The position numbers were made by a program, and so were the translations under genes. DNA of 64,000 bases from Chloroflexota bacterium (GTDB taxonomy: Bacteria > Chloroflexota > Anaerolineae > Promineifilales > Promineifilaceae), in contig JAJRYT010000139.1 in NCBI GenBank assembly GCA_024275635.1, forward strand, positions 1-64,000, given 5' to 3'. Below are positions 26,843 through 35,716 of this stretch, in pieces. Position 1 is the first letter of the stretch; every line of letters begins with the position of its first letter. Under the pieces are notes generated by a model. It worked only from the letters and a program-made list of their open reading frames with translations, was not told the DNA's origin and did no database searches.

Positions 26843-27970
26843 TTATAATGGGGCTGTGCCAACAAGTGGCTGACCATCTAACCTTAACTGATTGTTACTT
26901 TGAAATGCATGTGCTTTGATGTTCTTTATTTCTGCGGTACTGATGGCTCGTTCGAAACTTCTAAAGCCACTGAGTTTAAAACCGTGCTTCTCTGCGATTT
27001 TATCAATTGTCGATACTTGCGACAATGTTATATTTTTACCAAGCGTAAAGGATTCATAACGTTGTTCTAAAGTCAGGGCCATGGTTTCCGCCATACATGC
27101 GTAGGCCATTTTAGGCGGGAAGCCAAAATCAAAGCCAAAATCTACCGATCCGGGCACTTCAACCATGCCTCCCTCAATGACGAGGACATCTGAGCGTTGT
27201 GCGGCGACTTGTTGTGAAACATCGCGGGGGCGGGCTACATCACATATTACAGCGCCGCGCCGCAAGTGATGAGGCTGGATGATGTTATCAAGGGCGCTGG
27301 TGACAGTGATGATGAGATGGGCTTGAGCGACTTGATTCATATCAGTTGTTACAGTTACATGACGGCAGCCAGCGTTACGGGATTTATCGGCGACCTGGTT
27401 TAATTTATCTATACGCCGTCCAATCAATATCATTTTCTGAGCCATGGGGGCTAACATCTCGGCGCTGACGGCGCCAATAGCGCCGGTTGCGCCGATAATG
27501 GCTACGGTTGCCCGCGCCATGGGGATATCCATGATTGTGGCAGCTTCTCTGATTGCCCGCACGGCTATTGCTACCGTGTAACTATCTCCGGTTGTTACTG
27601 GAATGTTCAAGTTTTGAGCGATGGTGACGCCGCCATCACCCACAACGGAGGTGAAGGCGCCGAGTCCTAAGATGTTGGCCCCCAAACGTTCGGCCAAGCG
27701 GCCGGTTTGGATGATTTTTCGGTAAACAACTTGGGAAGGTAAGCTTATCATCCGGGTTGGCGTTAATGGACAGGCGATGAACCAACCTGGGGCGGAACGG
27801 CCGTTATCTACTGACCGTATCCCCGTAATCTCTGAAATAAAAACCGGGGGGAAAAATAACGATAAAAAATCAATCAGCCAGACAGGAAGCTTACCCAGCG
27901 CCGGAAACTTCCGAGCAACATCGCGTTGTGGATCAATAGGATGAATAACGAAGGCGAACGAATTAGACAT
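26843..27970 (-). CDS. Acyl-ACP-reductase-like oxidoreductase (AAR family)
   Basis: This 375-residue protein resembles cyanobacterial long-chain acyl-ACP reductase (AAR) in recognisable blocks: ANILGLGAFTSVV, VTTGDSYTVAIAVRAI, the NAD(P)-binding ATVAIIGATGAIGA, VIEGGMVEVPGSVDF and KMAYACMAETMALTLEQ. The Cys of YACMAE (about residue 292) aligns with the Cys in ACFAEA of cyanobacterial AAR, the position of its acyl-thioester nucleophile. The motif GFxFGFPPK replaces the ITWEI stretch. AAR makes fatty aldehydes for alkane synthesis, but no aldehyde-deformylating oxygenase is present in the window. Neighbours are a beta-helix acyltransferase-like gene and a GGDEF-type regulator. Annotation as quinate/shikimate dehydrogenase-like is the main alternative. 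Confidence 0.75.
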   Translation of the reverse strand: MSNSFAFVIHPIDPQRDVARKFPALGKLPVWLIDFLSLFFPPVFISEITGIRSVDNGRSAPGWFIACPLTPTRMISLPSQVVYRKIIQTGRLAERLGANILGLGAFTSVVGDGGVTIAQNLNIPVTTGDSYTVAIAVRAIREAATIMDIPMARATVAIIGATGAIGAVSAEMLAPMAQKMILIGRRIDKLNQVADKSRNAGCRHVTVTTDMNQVAQAHLIITVTSALDNIIQPHHLRRGAVICDVARPRDVSQQVAAQRSDVLVIEGGMVEVPGSVDFGFDFGFPPKMAYACMAETMALTLEQRYESFTLGKNITLSQVSTIDKIAEKHGFKLSGFRSFERAISTAEIKNIKAHAFQSNNQLRLDGQPLVGTAPL

Positions 27971-28044
27971 TTTAAGAGTTTAGCCTATTCGGATGTACCA
28001 GCAATAGCAAATCTGTCCCTGTAATTGACCACATCCATAACAGC

Positions 28045-29319
28045 TTATACCCTATCTTCCCGCGGGTACAAACGAGGATAGGGATATTTATCCCTATGCG
28101 GGTGATGGTCGCTGTCTTCATACCGAACCGGTTTGGTGATGATACGACGATCCTCGCCCAATAAAACTACATCTGACTCGATCGTGCGGGCCGGATATAT
28201 AATTACCCCAGAAGCCAGACGGCAATGATGACCAACACAGCCGCCCAACACCAACAAGTTCGTTTCTTCGACCTGCCCACCTTTTCCAACCGTTCGCAGC
28301 GGGCCACCGAGCACATTAAAATCAGTAAACGTTGTACCGGCGCCGATAAAAGAATCCCGTCCAATGACACATAATTGCAAACAAGTGTTTTGGGCAACCA
28401 TTGTATTTTCCATCATCGTTGTCATAAATAATGCTGCCCGAAACGGTAAAAAACAACCATCACTTACAACACTTAACATTAATTGGCAGCCTTGTGAAAT
28501 TGTTACATTATTACCAATGACACAATTATCAATAACGGCGCCAGCCCCGATGGTAACATTGTCCCCAATTGTTGTTGGCCCATGAATAATCGCCGATGAA
28601 TCAATATTTGCATTTTTGCCGATACGAACTACTTCTGAACTGGCTAACACCTGTTTTTGTTCATAAAGTGATTTGAATAAAACCTTCAGCTTATAACGCC
28701 ACTCTTCGTTAATGCGATCTTCCACATTAGCGCTTTTGGCAAACGTGCCAAATAAAATGTCGGCCACGAAAAGATGCACCCAATTTTCCACCAAGACAAA
28801 TGCTTTACGGGGCAGTTCATATACTAAATCGCCAAAATCAGTAGCCATATATGGTGGCACATGATAATAACCGCGTTCTCGTGCTTCAGTATCAATTTCT
28901 AAAGGGATGGCCTCTACATCCTGGGCGACCCCCTTTGGTAAATACCACATATCCGCTAACAGCAAGTTTCCTTGTTCAAATAGCGAATGAGTTAACGGCC
29001 GTACATGCATTGCCACAGCCGGATCATCTGCGCGAAACGCCAAACGTACCGGCCGATGCCCCTTTTGGGCTTTCCTAATAAACTCATCAATTAACTCGCT
29101 ATCAAAAAACAAATTATCTTTATGCACAAAAGACTCGACCGGCTCCGTCTCCTTTTGGTGTGCCTCATGCCAATTCTCATACTCACGCTCTTCCTTGACA
29201 TACGGAGCCAGAACATCCCGTTGCCACAGCCACAACGGTTTATTCTGTACCCGTAAATCGCGGGCCGGTTCATTAAACGGGGCAATATGAGCAGGTTCTT
29301 TCAAAATAATGCGACGCAT
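28045..29319 (-). CDS. Left-handed beta-helix (hexapeptide) protein, acyltransferase-like
   Basis: The 424-residue protein has an N-terminal half of about 210 residues with no family I can name. A left-handed beta-helix follows, with hexapeptide repeats starting at VVRIGKNANIDSSAIIHGPT and running through TIGDNVTIGAGAVIDNCVIG. More coils run around residues 320-400 (IGAGTTFTDFNVLGG, LGGCVGHHCRLASGVIIYP). The C-terminal tail is rich in His, Arg and Tyr. The helix is shared by acyltransferases and sugar-nucleotide enzymes such as GlmU. No nucleotidyltransferase motif is visible, so acyl transfer is the simplest guess. It lies between the V4R gene and the AAR-like gene in the cluster. Confidence 0.7.
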   Translation of the reverse strand: MRRIILKEPAHIAPFNEPARDLRVQNKPLWLWQRDVLAPYVKEEREYENWHEAHQKETEPVESFVHKDNLFFDSELIDEFIRKAQKGHRPVRLAFRADDPAVAMHVRPLTHSLFEQGNLLLADMWYLPKGVAQDVEAIPLEIDTEARERGYYHVPPYMATDFGDLVYELPRKAFVLVENWVHLFVADILFGTFAKSANVEDRINEEWRYKLKVLFKSLYEQKQVLASSEVVRIGKNANIDSSAIIHGPTTIGDNVTIGAGAVIDNCVIGNNVTISQGCQLMLSVVSDGCFLPFRAALFMTTMMENTMVAQNTCLQLCVIGRDSFIGAGTTFTDFNVLGGPLRTVGKGGQVEETNLLVLGGCVGHHCRLASGVIIYPARTIESDVVLLGEDRRIITKPVRYEDSDHHPHRDKYPYPRLYPREDRV

Positions 29320-29441
29320 AATAAAAACAACTTATAGAATTACCCTCAAACATTTGCATCAACCGCGCAAATGATGATGAGTGGCAATTCGCACTTTAGC
29401 CGCTTTCCATATTAGCCACTGCGCACTTGCGGTTTACCGCG

Positions 29442-30098
29442 TTATGATAGAGGCTTTTTAGAAATTACAATTGTGCAAGTGTCATCACCTGCCGCAATAC
29501 ACGATACTTCTTCAACCCGGAAACGACGACCACGACTCACCCAGTCCAAACTTTGTTCCAACAAGCCAACAGCTAAATGACAAGTAGGCGTTTCCGACGT
29601 TCGTTGCCAACAGACCGGACAGCGCTCAATAATCCACAAAAACCCCCTCTCATCTTCACCTAGTCGTATTTGTTGATCGGTGAACTTATTCAATGTCTCC
29701 GCAAAAACATCAAGGCCTATCTTTATCTTAATACCTAAGGGCAAAGTCCTGAAAACCAGGTCAGTAATGCCCAGGATGGGCATAAATTCTTTTAGCGCAT
29801 ACTTCCATGTTTCACGTCCGGCGCGTAAAGCCAGCCCACGCCCACCACGAACGCCATACATTTCATCTAACGTTTGTTGGATCCTGCTAAACTCAGCAAA
29901 AGTAAAACCAAGCCGTAAATTGTTAGGGGGGTAACTATTAACCAGGTGATTTAACTTAGCGAGGTTCAGAATTGCGTTGACTCCATGACGCCCCATAATT
30001 TCTTCCATGGCGGTCAAAACAATGCGACCCATTTTATTAGGGTAATAATATTCGATAACGTCTAAACCATTTGTGGCGTTCTGTTTCGCTACGTTCAC
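29442..30098 (-). CDS. V4R-domain protein
   Basis: The C-terminal 90 residues of this 218-residue product form a V4R (4-vinyl-reductase) domain: IIERCPVCWQR, then CHLAVGLLEQSLDWV and VEEVSCIAAGDDTCTIVI. Three cysteines and one histidine sit in the usual zinc-type pattern. The domain binds small hydrophobic ligands in regulators such as DmpR and is related to BchJ. No enzyme active site is evident. It overlaps the upstream hydrolase gene by four bases (ATGA), so the pair is translated together. A ligand-sensing role in the cluster is inferred. Confidence 0.85.
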   Translation of the reverse strand: MNVAKQNATNGLDVIEYYYPNKMGRIVLTAMEEIMGRHGVNAILNLAKLNHLVNSYPPNNLRLGFTFAEFSRIQQTLDEMYGVRGGRGLALRAGRETWKYALKEFMPILGITDLVFRTLPLGIKIKIGLDVFAETLNKFTDQQIRLGEDERGFLWIIERCPVCWQRTSETPTCHLAVGLLEQSLDWVSRGRRFRVEEVSCIAAGDDTCTIVISKKPLS

Positions 30099-30946
30099 TG
30101 GAGCCGCCGATCATTTCCATGGTCATTGTCCAGGAAATCAGTCAATGTTTTCATAAACAATTCTGGTTCATCTAACATGGGGAAGTGACGAGAATGTTTC
30201 ATCATTGTTACCCGCACCCCCTGTGTTACTTTCACGCCATCCTGAATTAATTGGGCATTTGTAGGCGAGACAATGTTGTCATGAACGCCATAAATGCCCA
30301 GTATTTCTGACTCCAATTCGGCCAACTCCTCTCGCAAATCTGTATCGCGTAAATTACCAATACTGCGAAAGAAAGATTCGAGCGTAGTGCGCTGAACATC
30401 ACGAAAAATCATATGACGTACTTGTTTAGAGTCACGAGCCAGTAAAATACGCATAATAGAGTGCAGCATAAACGGGTAGCGCCAGATCAACTTGGCAATT
30501 GACCCATAGCCGGCTAACCGCAAAACGGGATTTAATGAAGTTCCCAGCACAGGCGATCCAACAACCGCCACTTTTGTGACCCGTTCAGGGTAAGAAAGAG
30601 CCATTTGTAATGTGACCGTTCCTCCCATTGAATGACCAAATATGGGGGCTTGTTGAATACCCAGTGTATCCATAAATTGATGCACCATTTCCACATAGCC
30701 GGCCATGTGGAAGGCGCCTGTCGTTTCTTTTGATCTCTTGGCCGACTCGCCAAATCCCCAGAAATCAAGCGCGTAAACCCGGTATTGCCCTGTTTGAGAT
30801 AGGGTAATCATTAAGTTGCGCCAGACATCCCAGGAATTTATCCACCCGTGTAACAGTATAATGGGTTGTCCCCGCCCGATTGATTCGTAATGTAGAATCC
30901 CTTGTTCTGTTACGATGGAACTCACGCTAACCTCAATGCTGCCCAT
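30095..30946 (-). CDS. Alpha/beta-fold hydrolase (copy 2)
   Basis: The 283-residue hydrolase has oxyanion segment IILLHGWINSWDVW (about 28), nucleophile elbow IFGHSMGGTVTLQ (Ser near 102), an acid in LGIYGVHDNIVSP and His in KHSRHFPMLDEPELF (about 262). It is paralogous to the protein encoded at 21038-21829, and the two bracket the cluster. The family includes lipases, esterases and C-C hydrolases. The 211-base gap upstream has no clear promoter, only a degenerate inverted motif around AGGGTCATT and TTGACCCT (31075-31110). Confidence 0.87.
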   Translation of the reverse strand: MGSIEVSVSSIVTEQGILHYESIGRGQPIILLHGWINSWDVWRNLMITLSQTGQYRVYALDFWGFGESAKRSKETTGAFHMAGYVEMVHQFMDTLGIQQAPIFGHSMGGTVTLQMALSYPERVTKVAVVGSPVLGTSLNPVLRLAGYGSIAKLIWRYPFMLHSIMRILLARDSKQVRHMIFRDVQRTTLESFFRSIGNLRDTDLREELAELESEILGIYGVHDNIVSPTNAQLIQDGVKVTQGVRVTMMKHSRHFPMLDEPELFMKTLTDFLDNDHGNDRRLQ

Positions 30947-31157
30947 TTACAAGGCGATGCTTTATGGAATTGCACCATTGGCCTAGCGCCTCTTTTTGCT
31001 TCAGCTACATTTTTTGAATGATTATTAACTCTCATTTGATGAGCAACTGAAGGGCTGTTCTTTATCTTCAATAGGGTCATTAATTGCTCAAATAGTAGCA
31101 TTGACCCTACTTGAAAACCGTGAAAAGCCAGTAAAGGTGCTGTAAACGAAGCGTTAA

Positions 31158-31709
31158 TCAGTTATGTTCAGCGGATTCCTCTTTATCCAATTCTTCTAAG
31201 ATGGAATAAAGCAGTTCTAACAATACATTTTTTACAGTTTCTTTGTCTGTTGCCACACAAGGCAAGATTTTAACTTCAGGTTTCAGCCGCAAGATGATGC
31301 GTAAATCTTCTGGTTCCCAGGCATCTTCCATATCCTGTTTGTTGGCGGCTACGACGTAAGGAGTTGAAGCATAGCCCTCAAAAGTCTCCAGGATGCGCTT
31401 GGCTTCGCGGAATGTTTCCGGTTTGGTGCTATCTACCATCACGACAAATCCAAGCATGCCTTGTGATAAGATATCCCACATGAAGTCAAAACGTCGTTGA
31501 CCGGGGGTGCCGAACAGGTAAAGGACAAGATCGTCGCCAACCGTGATACGGCCGAAATCCATCGCTACTGTTGTGGTTCCCTTGATTTGTTCGGCGCTGC
31601 TGGTGATTTTTCTTTCAGTCGAGACCACGTCAATTTCACTGACTGAACCAATGAATTCGGTTTTACCTGAAGAAAATGGGCCGGTGATAACCATTTTGGC
31701 AGCTTGCAT
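31158..31709 (-). CDS. Small Ras-like GTPase (MglA/CvnD type)
   Basis: The 183-residue protein carries a P-loop GPFSSGKTEFIGS (about residue 9), switch-I Thr in KGTTTVAMDFGRI, switch-II FGTPGQRRFDFMW and the base-specificity motif AANKQDMEDAW. It matches the bacterial GTPases that act with roadblock, DUF4388 and PAS partners in polarity, motility and conservon systems. FGTPGQ, in place of the Ras DTAGQ, is typical of this bacterial group. It lies directly after the DUF4388 gene. No roadblock (MglB) gene is present in the window. Confidence 0.9.
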   Translation of the reverse strand: MQAAKMVITGPFSSGKTEFIGSVSEIDVVSTERKITSSAEQIKGTTTVAMDFGRITVGDDLVLYLFGTPGQRRFDFMWDILSQGMLGFVVMVDSTKPETFREAKRILETFEGYASTPYVVAANKQDMEDAWEPEDLRIILRLKPEVKILPCVATDKETVKNVLLELLYSILEELDKEESAEHN

Positions 31710-31799
31710 AAGTAAATCCCTTGTGAAAGCAAATCAATCTAAAATATGATCTATGAAAATATAAAAACAACCATGTTATTGGCTGTCCCTGGGAACAGT

Positions 31800-32651
31800 T
31801 TATAGACCGCGTATACGGTGAATGAGGCGCTCTACAACAGATCTCCGCGCGGCCGGTGTTTCTGAAGGGGGGGCTGTTTTGGTACGTGTTCTGCGTGCAG
31901 ACGACTCTGTTTGTCGCGTTGATTTTCGTGGTTTGGGTGGTTGTAGCAACTCCACGAGACCAGCTTGGAGCATACCGTATATGATACGCCGAATTTCAAA
32001 GTCACTAAGGTTGTTGGCTTGAGCAATCTTACGCATATTATTGCGCGGATCAATCAAAGAAACGACTTTCCATTCTTCAACCGTGAGGTTGATGTTGCGC
32101 AGTCGTGTATCGGGGCGATCCGTAAAACGAAGAGAGGCGTCAAGGTCAGGCAGTTCTTCTTGTAAGATTTCCCACTCTTTCAGCCGTCGGCTCCCTTCCA
32201 TAATGACGCTTTCCAGATCTATAGGGATGGTAATATGACTAGAGGAAGGAAGCTGGTTGGCTTCAAAGTGGAATAATCCTTCAACCCATGTAAATAGTTT
32301 GTAGACGATATTAAGCACGTTTTGCCGGACGCTTTGAATAATATCACTTTGGGTTACGTAGCCAGCCTGGATGAGCAAATGGCCTATTTGCTTGTCACTT
32401 TTGCCCTTGACCTTTGTTTCGATTATATGGGCTTGTGCTTTAGAAAGTTTACCAGCGGTTTGCAGGATTTGGGCTAAATGGTTATTTTGTTCAGCCCCTA
32501 GATGGGCATAGATGAGCTTGCCCTCACGAAAGGACATATGGGCAATTTCACCATTATTTTGAATGGTTAATGTACCGGTTTTGCGCGCTAGATTAATGAG
32601 GTTTAATAATTGCGTTGTGGAGAAATCGCGCAGGTTGCCTTTAAGGGCCAT
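31800..32651 (-). CDS. DUF4388 (PATAN-like) domain protein
   Basis: The first 110 residues of this 283-residue protein are a DUF4388/PATAN domain: MALKGNLRDFSTTQLLNLI, then GTLTIQNNGEIAHMSFREGKLIYA. A middle helical part (VLNIVYKLFTWVEGLFHFE) follows. A winged-helix-like segment (TVEEWKVVSLIDPRNNMRKI, then IRRIIYGMLQAGLVELL) precedes a basic, Arg/Thr-rich tail. DUF4388 proteins commonly sit with small GTPases and response regulators as adaptors. This is the first gene after the 32795-32823 promoter and therefore heads the cluster. Confidence 0.88.
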   Translation of the reverse strand: MALKGNLRDFSTTQLLNLINLARKTGTLTIQNNGEIAHMSFREGKLIYAHLGAEQNNHLAQILQTAGKLSKAQAHIIETKVKGKSDKQIGHLLIQAGYVTQSDIIQSVRQNVLNIVYKLFTWVEGLFHFEANQLPSSSHITIPIDLESVIMEGSRRLKEWEILQEELPDLDASLRFTDRPDTRLRNINLTVEEWKVVSLIDPRNNMRKIAQANNLSDFEIRRIIYGMLQAGLVELLQPPKPRKSTRQTESSARRTRTKTAPPSETPAARRSVVERLIHRIRGL

Positions 32652-32794
32652 AGTTTTTGTTCCTGCTTTGTATCTTTGGATTAGTTGTGGATAGCTTCCA
32701 ATTTGTTTTGTTATTTTGCAACAACTTTATTAAGAACGGGCTTACTAATGACTGTAGCCGACACTGAATTTCCATAATGTTATTATTCGTGTGC

Positions 32795-32823
32795 ATTATA
32801 CATGTTGTAAAAATGCAAGTCAA
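32795..32823 (-). promoter_or_regulatory. Strong sigma-70 promoter of the ten-gene cluster
   Basis: On the minus strand TTGACT (32823-32818) and a perfect TATAAT (32800-32795) are exactly 17 bases apart. Transcription would start near 32788 and give a leader of about 137 bases before the DUF4388 gene. No operator-like dyad is evident at the site. Confidence 0.75.
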
Positions 32824-32905
32824 ACGGGGGTCTAAGGGGTAGGGCGCGTATTTTATGGGGTTGTTACCCCTTGCCACTCTGCCTAATCTTACGTAAACTT
32901 CACAC

Positions 32906-33952
32906 ATGGACAAAATAGATTTTCGTTCTGATACAGTAACCTGGCCCACGCCAACCATGCGCGAAGCCATGGCCAACGCGCCAGTAGGGGACGACGTTTA
33001 TGGCGAAGACCCTACCATTAACCAATTAGAAGCCTTAGCCGCTGCTAAAACCGGCAAAGAAGCCGGCCTGTTTGTCGCCAGCGGCACCATGGGCAACCTG
33101 ACGGCCGTCCTCAGCCACGCAACACGGGGCGAAGAAGCCATCGTCGGCCAGGACTCCCACACTTACCTGTGGGAAGCGGGCGGCATGGCTTCCCTGGGCG
33201 GCGTTGTCCCTCACCCGTTGCCCACCGATGCGATCGGCCGTATGGATTTGGCCCAGGTCGAAGCGTCTGTCCGCTACGACGACCCGCACCTGCCGCAAAG
33301 CCGACTCATCCTCGTCGAAAACAGCTACGGTGATAAGCAGGGCGCCCCCATTCCCCCCGATTATTTCGCCGGTATCAGAGAAATTGCCGACCGTCATAAT
33401 CTGGTTGTCCATATGGATGGGGCGCGGTTATTTAATGCGGCCGTGGCGCTCAACATAGATGCCAGCGAAATCACCAAACATGTGGATTCCGTCACTTTTT
33501 GTCTGAGCAAAGGGCTGGGCGCGCCAGTTGGTTCTGTCTTGTGCGGCGCGGCCGATTTTATCCACAAAGCGCGCCGCGTCCGTAAATCCCTCGGCGGGGG
33601 GATGCGGCAGGCCGGTATTTTAGCCGCTGCCGGCATCGTCGCCCTCAACGAAATGGTTGAAAGGCTGGCCGACGACCACGCTCATGCCCAGCAGTTGGCC
33701 CAGGGATTGGCCCGCATCCCCGGCATCAGCGTCCATCTGGAAACAGTCAAGACCAACATGGTTTTCTTTGGCCTGGATGAGGCGGTATCATTGACGCCCG
33801 GTGAATTCATCGAAGCGCTGCGCGAAAAAGCCAACATCTGGCTGGGCGGGTTGGGCGAACGCCGTTTCCGCGCGGTGACGCATTATTGGATTGGCGCAAG
33901 AGAGGTTGACTTGTTTGTGGAGACAGTTGGGGAAATTTTGCGCGCGGTGTAG
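32906..33952 (+). CDS. ltaE: Low-specificity threonine aldolase
   Basis: The enzyme splits threonine or allo-threonine to glycine and acetaldehyde with pyridoxal phosphate. The 348-residue protein begins with the family signature (FRSDTVTWPTPTMREAMANA) and continues VGDDVYGEDPTINQLE. The cofactor Lys lies in VTFCLSKGLGAPVGSVL (about residue 200), with the substrate segment LGGGMRQAGILAAAG just after. It is divergent from the cluster promoter and separated from it by about 80 bases. The gene stands alone, and the next gene is unrelated. Confidence 0.93.
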   Translation: MDKIDFRSDTVTWPTPTMREAMANAPVGDDVYGEDPTINQLEALAAAKTGKEAGLFVASGTMGNLTAVLSHATRGEEAIVGQDSHTYLWEAGGMASLGGVVPHPLPTDAIGRMDLAQVEASVRYDDPHLPQSRLILVENSYGDKQGAPIPPDYFAGIREIADRHNLVVHMDGARLFNAAVALNIDASEITKHVDSVTFCLSKGLGAPVGSVLCGAADFIHKARRVRKSLGGGMRQAGILAAAGIVALNEMVERLADDHAHAQQLAQGLARIPGISVHLETVKTNMVFFGLDEAVSLTPGEFIEALREKANIWLGGLGERRFRAVTHYWIGAREVDLFVETVGEILRAV

Positions 33953-33972
33953 TGGCCACAGATGGTATTTTT

Positions 33973-34029
33973 GACACGAATGGCGCGAATAACACGAATA
34001 AGATGATTTTAATTCGTGAAATTCGTGTT
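33973..34029. repeat. AATTCGTG palindromic repeat, copy 1
   Basis: AACACGAAT and ATTCGTGTT pair across a 21-base interval, with further CGAAT words on the left. Relatives lie at 41247-41313, 42489-42537 and 62475-62590. It may end the aldolase transcript. Confidence 0.7.
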
Positions 34030-34069
34030 AGATTTCCAACCTTCTGAGACGGCCGTTCTAGGAGTTACC

Positions 34070-35335
34070 ATGACCAGCTTAATCGGACAAACCATCAACA
34101 ATCGTTACCGGTTAGAGTCCCTGTTGGGTGACGGGGGGATGGGCGCTGTGTATCGTGCTTACGACCTGAACCTGGATCGGCAAGTGGCGATTAAACTGAT
34201 GCACGCTCATTTTGCCCGCAAGGCCGAGTTTCGTGCCCGGCTGGTTCAGGAAGCGCAGACGGCCGCCAAGCTGGATCATCCTTCCATCGTCAAGATTCAT
34301 GATTTTGGCAATTCAGAACCGGGCTTGTTTATTGCCATGGAATATGTCAACGGCGGCAGTTTGCGGGAGCATCTGCGGCGGCTGCAAACGATGGGGAAAT
34401 ATCTGCCATTAGCCCAAAGTTTGCAGATTGCGGCCCAAATCGCCGATGCGCTGGATTACGCTCACCGGCGCGGCATCATTCACCGCGACGTGAAGCCGGG
34501 CAATGTTCTGCTCAAGCGGCTGACGCGCCCCGACGCGCCTGGTGAACAGCCTTTCCGGGCCATGCTGACTGATTTTGGCCTGGTGAAGTTGCAAGAAGGA
34601 TCGGAGATGACCCAGAGTGGGGCGACCTTGGGAACGCCCACGTATATGTCGCCAGAGCAGTGTGAGGGGGGAGATTTAGACGGTCGTACCGACCTTTACT
34701 CCCTGGGTGTGATCCTATATGAACTAGCTACCAATAAACTTCCCTTTGCTATGAAAACCCTTTCCGAAGCAATGGCCCTGCACCAAAGAGGAGAAACGCC
34801 GCCGCCGGCCCGCATGATCCGGCCTGATTTGCCGCCTATTATTGATGCGATTTTAGCCAAAGCCTTAACCAAAGCGCGTGAAAATCGTTACGCCGATGCC
34901 GCTGACATGGCCACCGCGCTGCAGGGCGCTATCGTCGCTTTGGAAGGCGCGCCCACGCAGATTATGCACCGGGAAGAAGTTGACATCCTGGAACAGGTAA
35001 AGGAGCCGCCGCCCGGCCACGAACTACATATTGAAACCCCCGGCCATCCGACCAGCGTTTTTGCGCTCACTCAAGCAGTCATCACGATGGGGCGCAATGC
35101 TGATAATGACGTAGTGCTGCCGGCAGAGGGGGTATCCCGTCATCACGCCCGGCTGCAAGCGACGGCGTTGGGCTGGGAAGTGATTGATTTGGGCGGCATT
35201 AACGGTACCTGGCTGGATGAACGCCGGCTGCGAGCCAGTGACGCCACGCCGATTGCGCCTGGCTCCCGCCTGCGGATTGGGCCGTATGCGCTGATTTTGC
35301 ACGGGCCGGAAGTCGCCATCCAGGACTTACCGTAG
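34070..35335 (+). CDS. Ser/Thr protein kinase with C-terminal FHA domain
   Basis: The 421-residue protein is a Hanks-type kinase: glycine loop LLGDGGMGAVYRA (about 20), Lys in QVAIKLM (about 41), catalytic HRDVKPGN (about 140), TDFGLVKL (about 170) and SPEQCEGGDLDGRTDLYSLG. No transmembrane helix follows. An FHA phosphothreonine-binding domain occupies residues 330-415 (GRNADNDVVL, VSRHHARL, NGTWLDERRL). Kinase and reader in one chain suggest self-association after phosphorylation. I chose ATG 34070 after TAGGAG. The next gene starts six bases later and may encode a partner or substrate at the membrane. Confidence 0.9.
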   Translation: MTSLIGQTINNRYRLESLLGDGGMGAVYRAYDLNLDRQVAIKLMHAHFARKAEFRARLVQEAQTAAKLDHPSIVKIHDFGNSEPGLFIAMEYVNGGSLREHLRRLQTMGKYLPLAQSLQIAAQIADALDYAHRRGIIHRDVKPGNVLLKRLTRPDAPGEQPFRAMLTDFGLVKLQEGSEMTQSGATLGTPTYMSPEQCEGGDLDGRTDLYSLGVILYELATNKLPFAMKTLSEAMALHQRGETPPPARMIRPDLPPIIDAILAKALTKARENRYADAADMATALQGAIVALEGAPTQIMHREEVDILEQVKEPPPGHELHIETPGHPTSVFALTQAVITMGRNADNDVVLPAEGVSRHHARLQATALGWEVIDLGGINGTWLDERRLRASDATPIAPGSRLRIGPYALILHGPEVAIQDLP

Positions 35336-35341
35336 GATGAA

Positions 35342-35704
35342 GTGGAACTTATCACCGGGGCTATAACGCCGGCGCTGGATATGACGGCTGAATTGGATAC
35401 GGCCGTCGAGACGACCACCCCACCGCCGCAAGAATCGCTGGCTCTGTTTTTGCCTGATGACAAAATCGCAGTAAATCCGGGCGAACAGGTGGATTTGAAG
35501 GTAGAAGTCGTGAACCGGGGCCAGCGGGCGGATCGTGTCAGTTTGCGTGTGCAGGGTATTCCATCTACCTGGGTCAAAACGCCGGGCGAGTTTGTCACTG
35601 TTTTGCCCGGCGACTCGGTTCAGATGAGTATGGTTATTCAACCGCCGCGACAGCGCCGGACACCCACCGGACGGCAGCGGCTGCGCTTGGAATTAGTGTC
35701 ATAG
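35342..35704 (+). CDS. Kinase-partner protein, N-terminal part before in-frame TAG
   Basis: This frame starts at GTG 35342, six bases after the kinase stop, and ends at TAG 35702-35704. Its 120 residues form an Ala/Thr-rich lead and one Ig-like beta domain (VNPGEQVDLKVEVVNRGQ to RLRLELVS). Reading through the TAG in the same frame continues QRPDLKLG into the next entry, which begins with the matching strand and a second, similar domain. I read the two as one gene interrupted by a nonsense codon, sequencing error, or less likely readthrough. On its own this fragment lacks a membrane anchor. Confidence 0.65.
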   Translation: MELITGAITPALDMTAELDTAVETTTPPPQESLALFLPDDKIAVNPGEQVDLKVEVVNRGQRADRVSLRVQGIPSTWVKTPGEFVTVLPGDSVQMSMVIQPPRQRRTPTGRQRLRLELVS

Positions 35705-35716
35705 CAGCGCCCAGAT

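Noticed and set aside
31021-31120. Possible promoter or regulatory RNA before the second hydrolase
   Set aside because: Only a loose AGGGTCATT/TTGACCCT complement was seen, with no consensus promoter or stable fold.
35702-35704. Pyrrolysine or selenocysteine at the interrupted codon
   Set aside because: Selenocysteine uses TGA, not TAG. No pyl genes are visible, and the surrounding domain is not of a methylamine-type enzyme.
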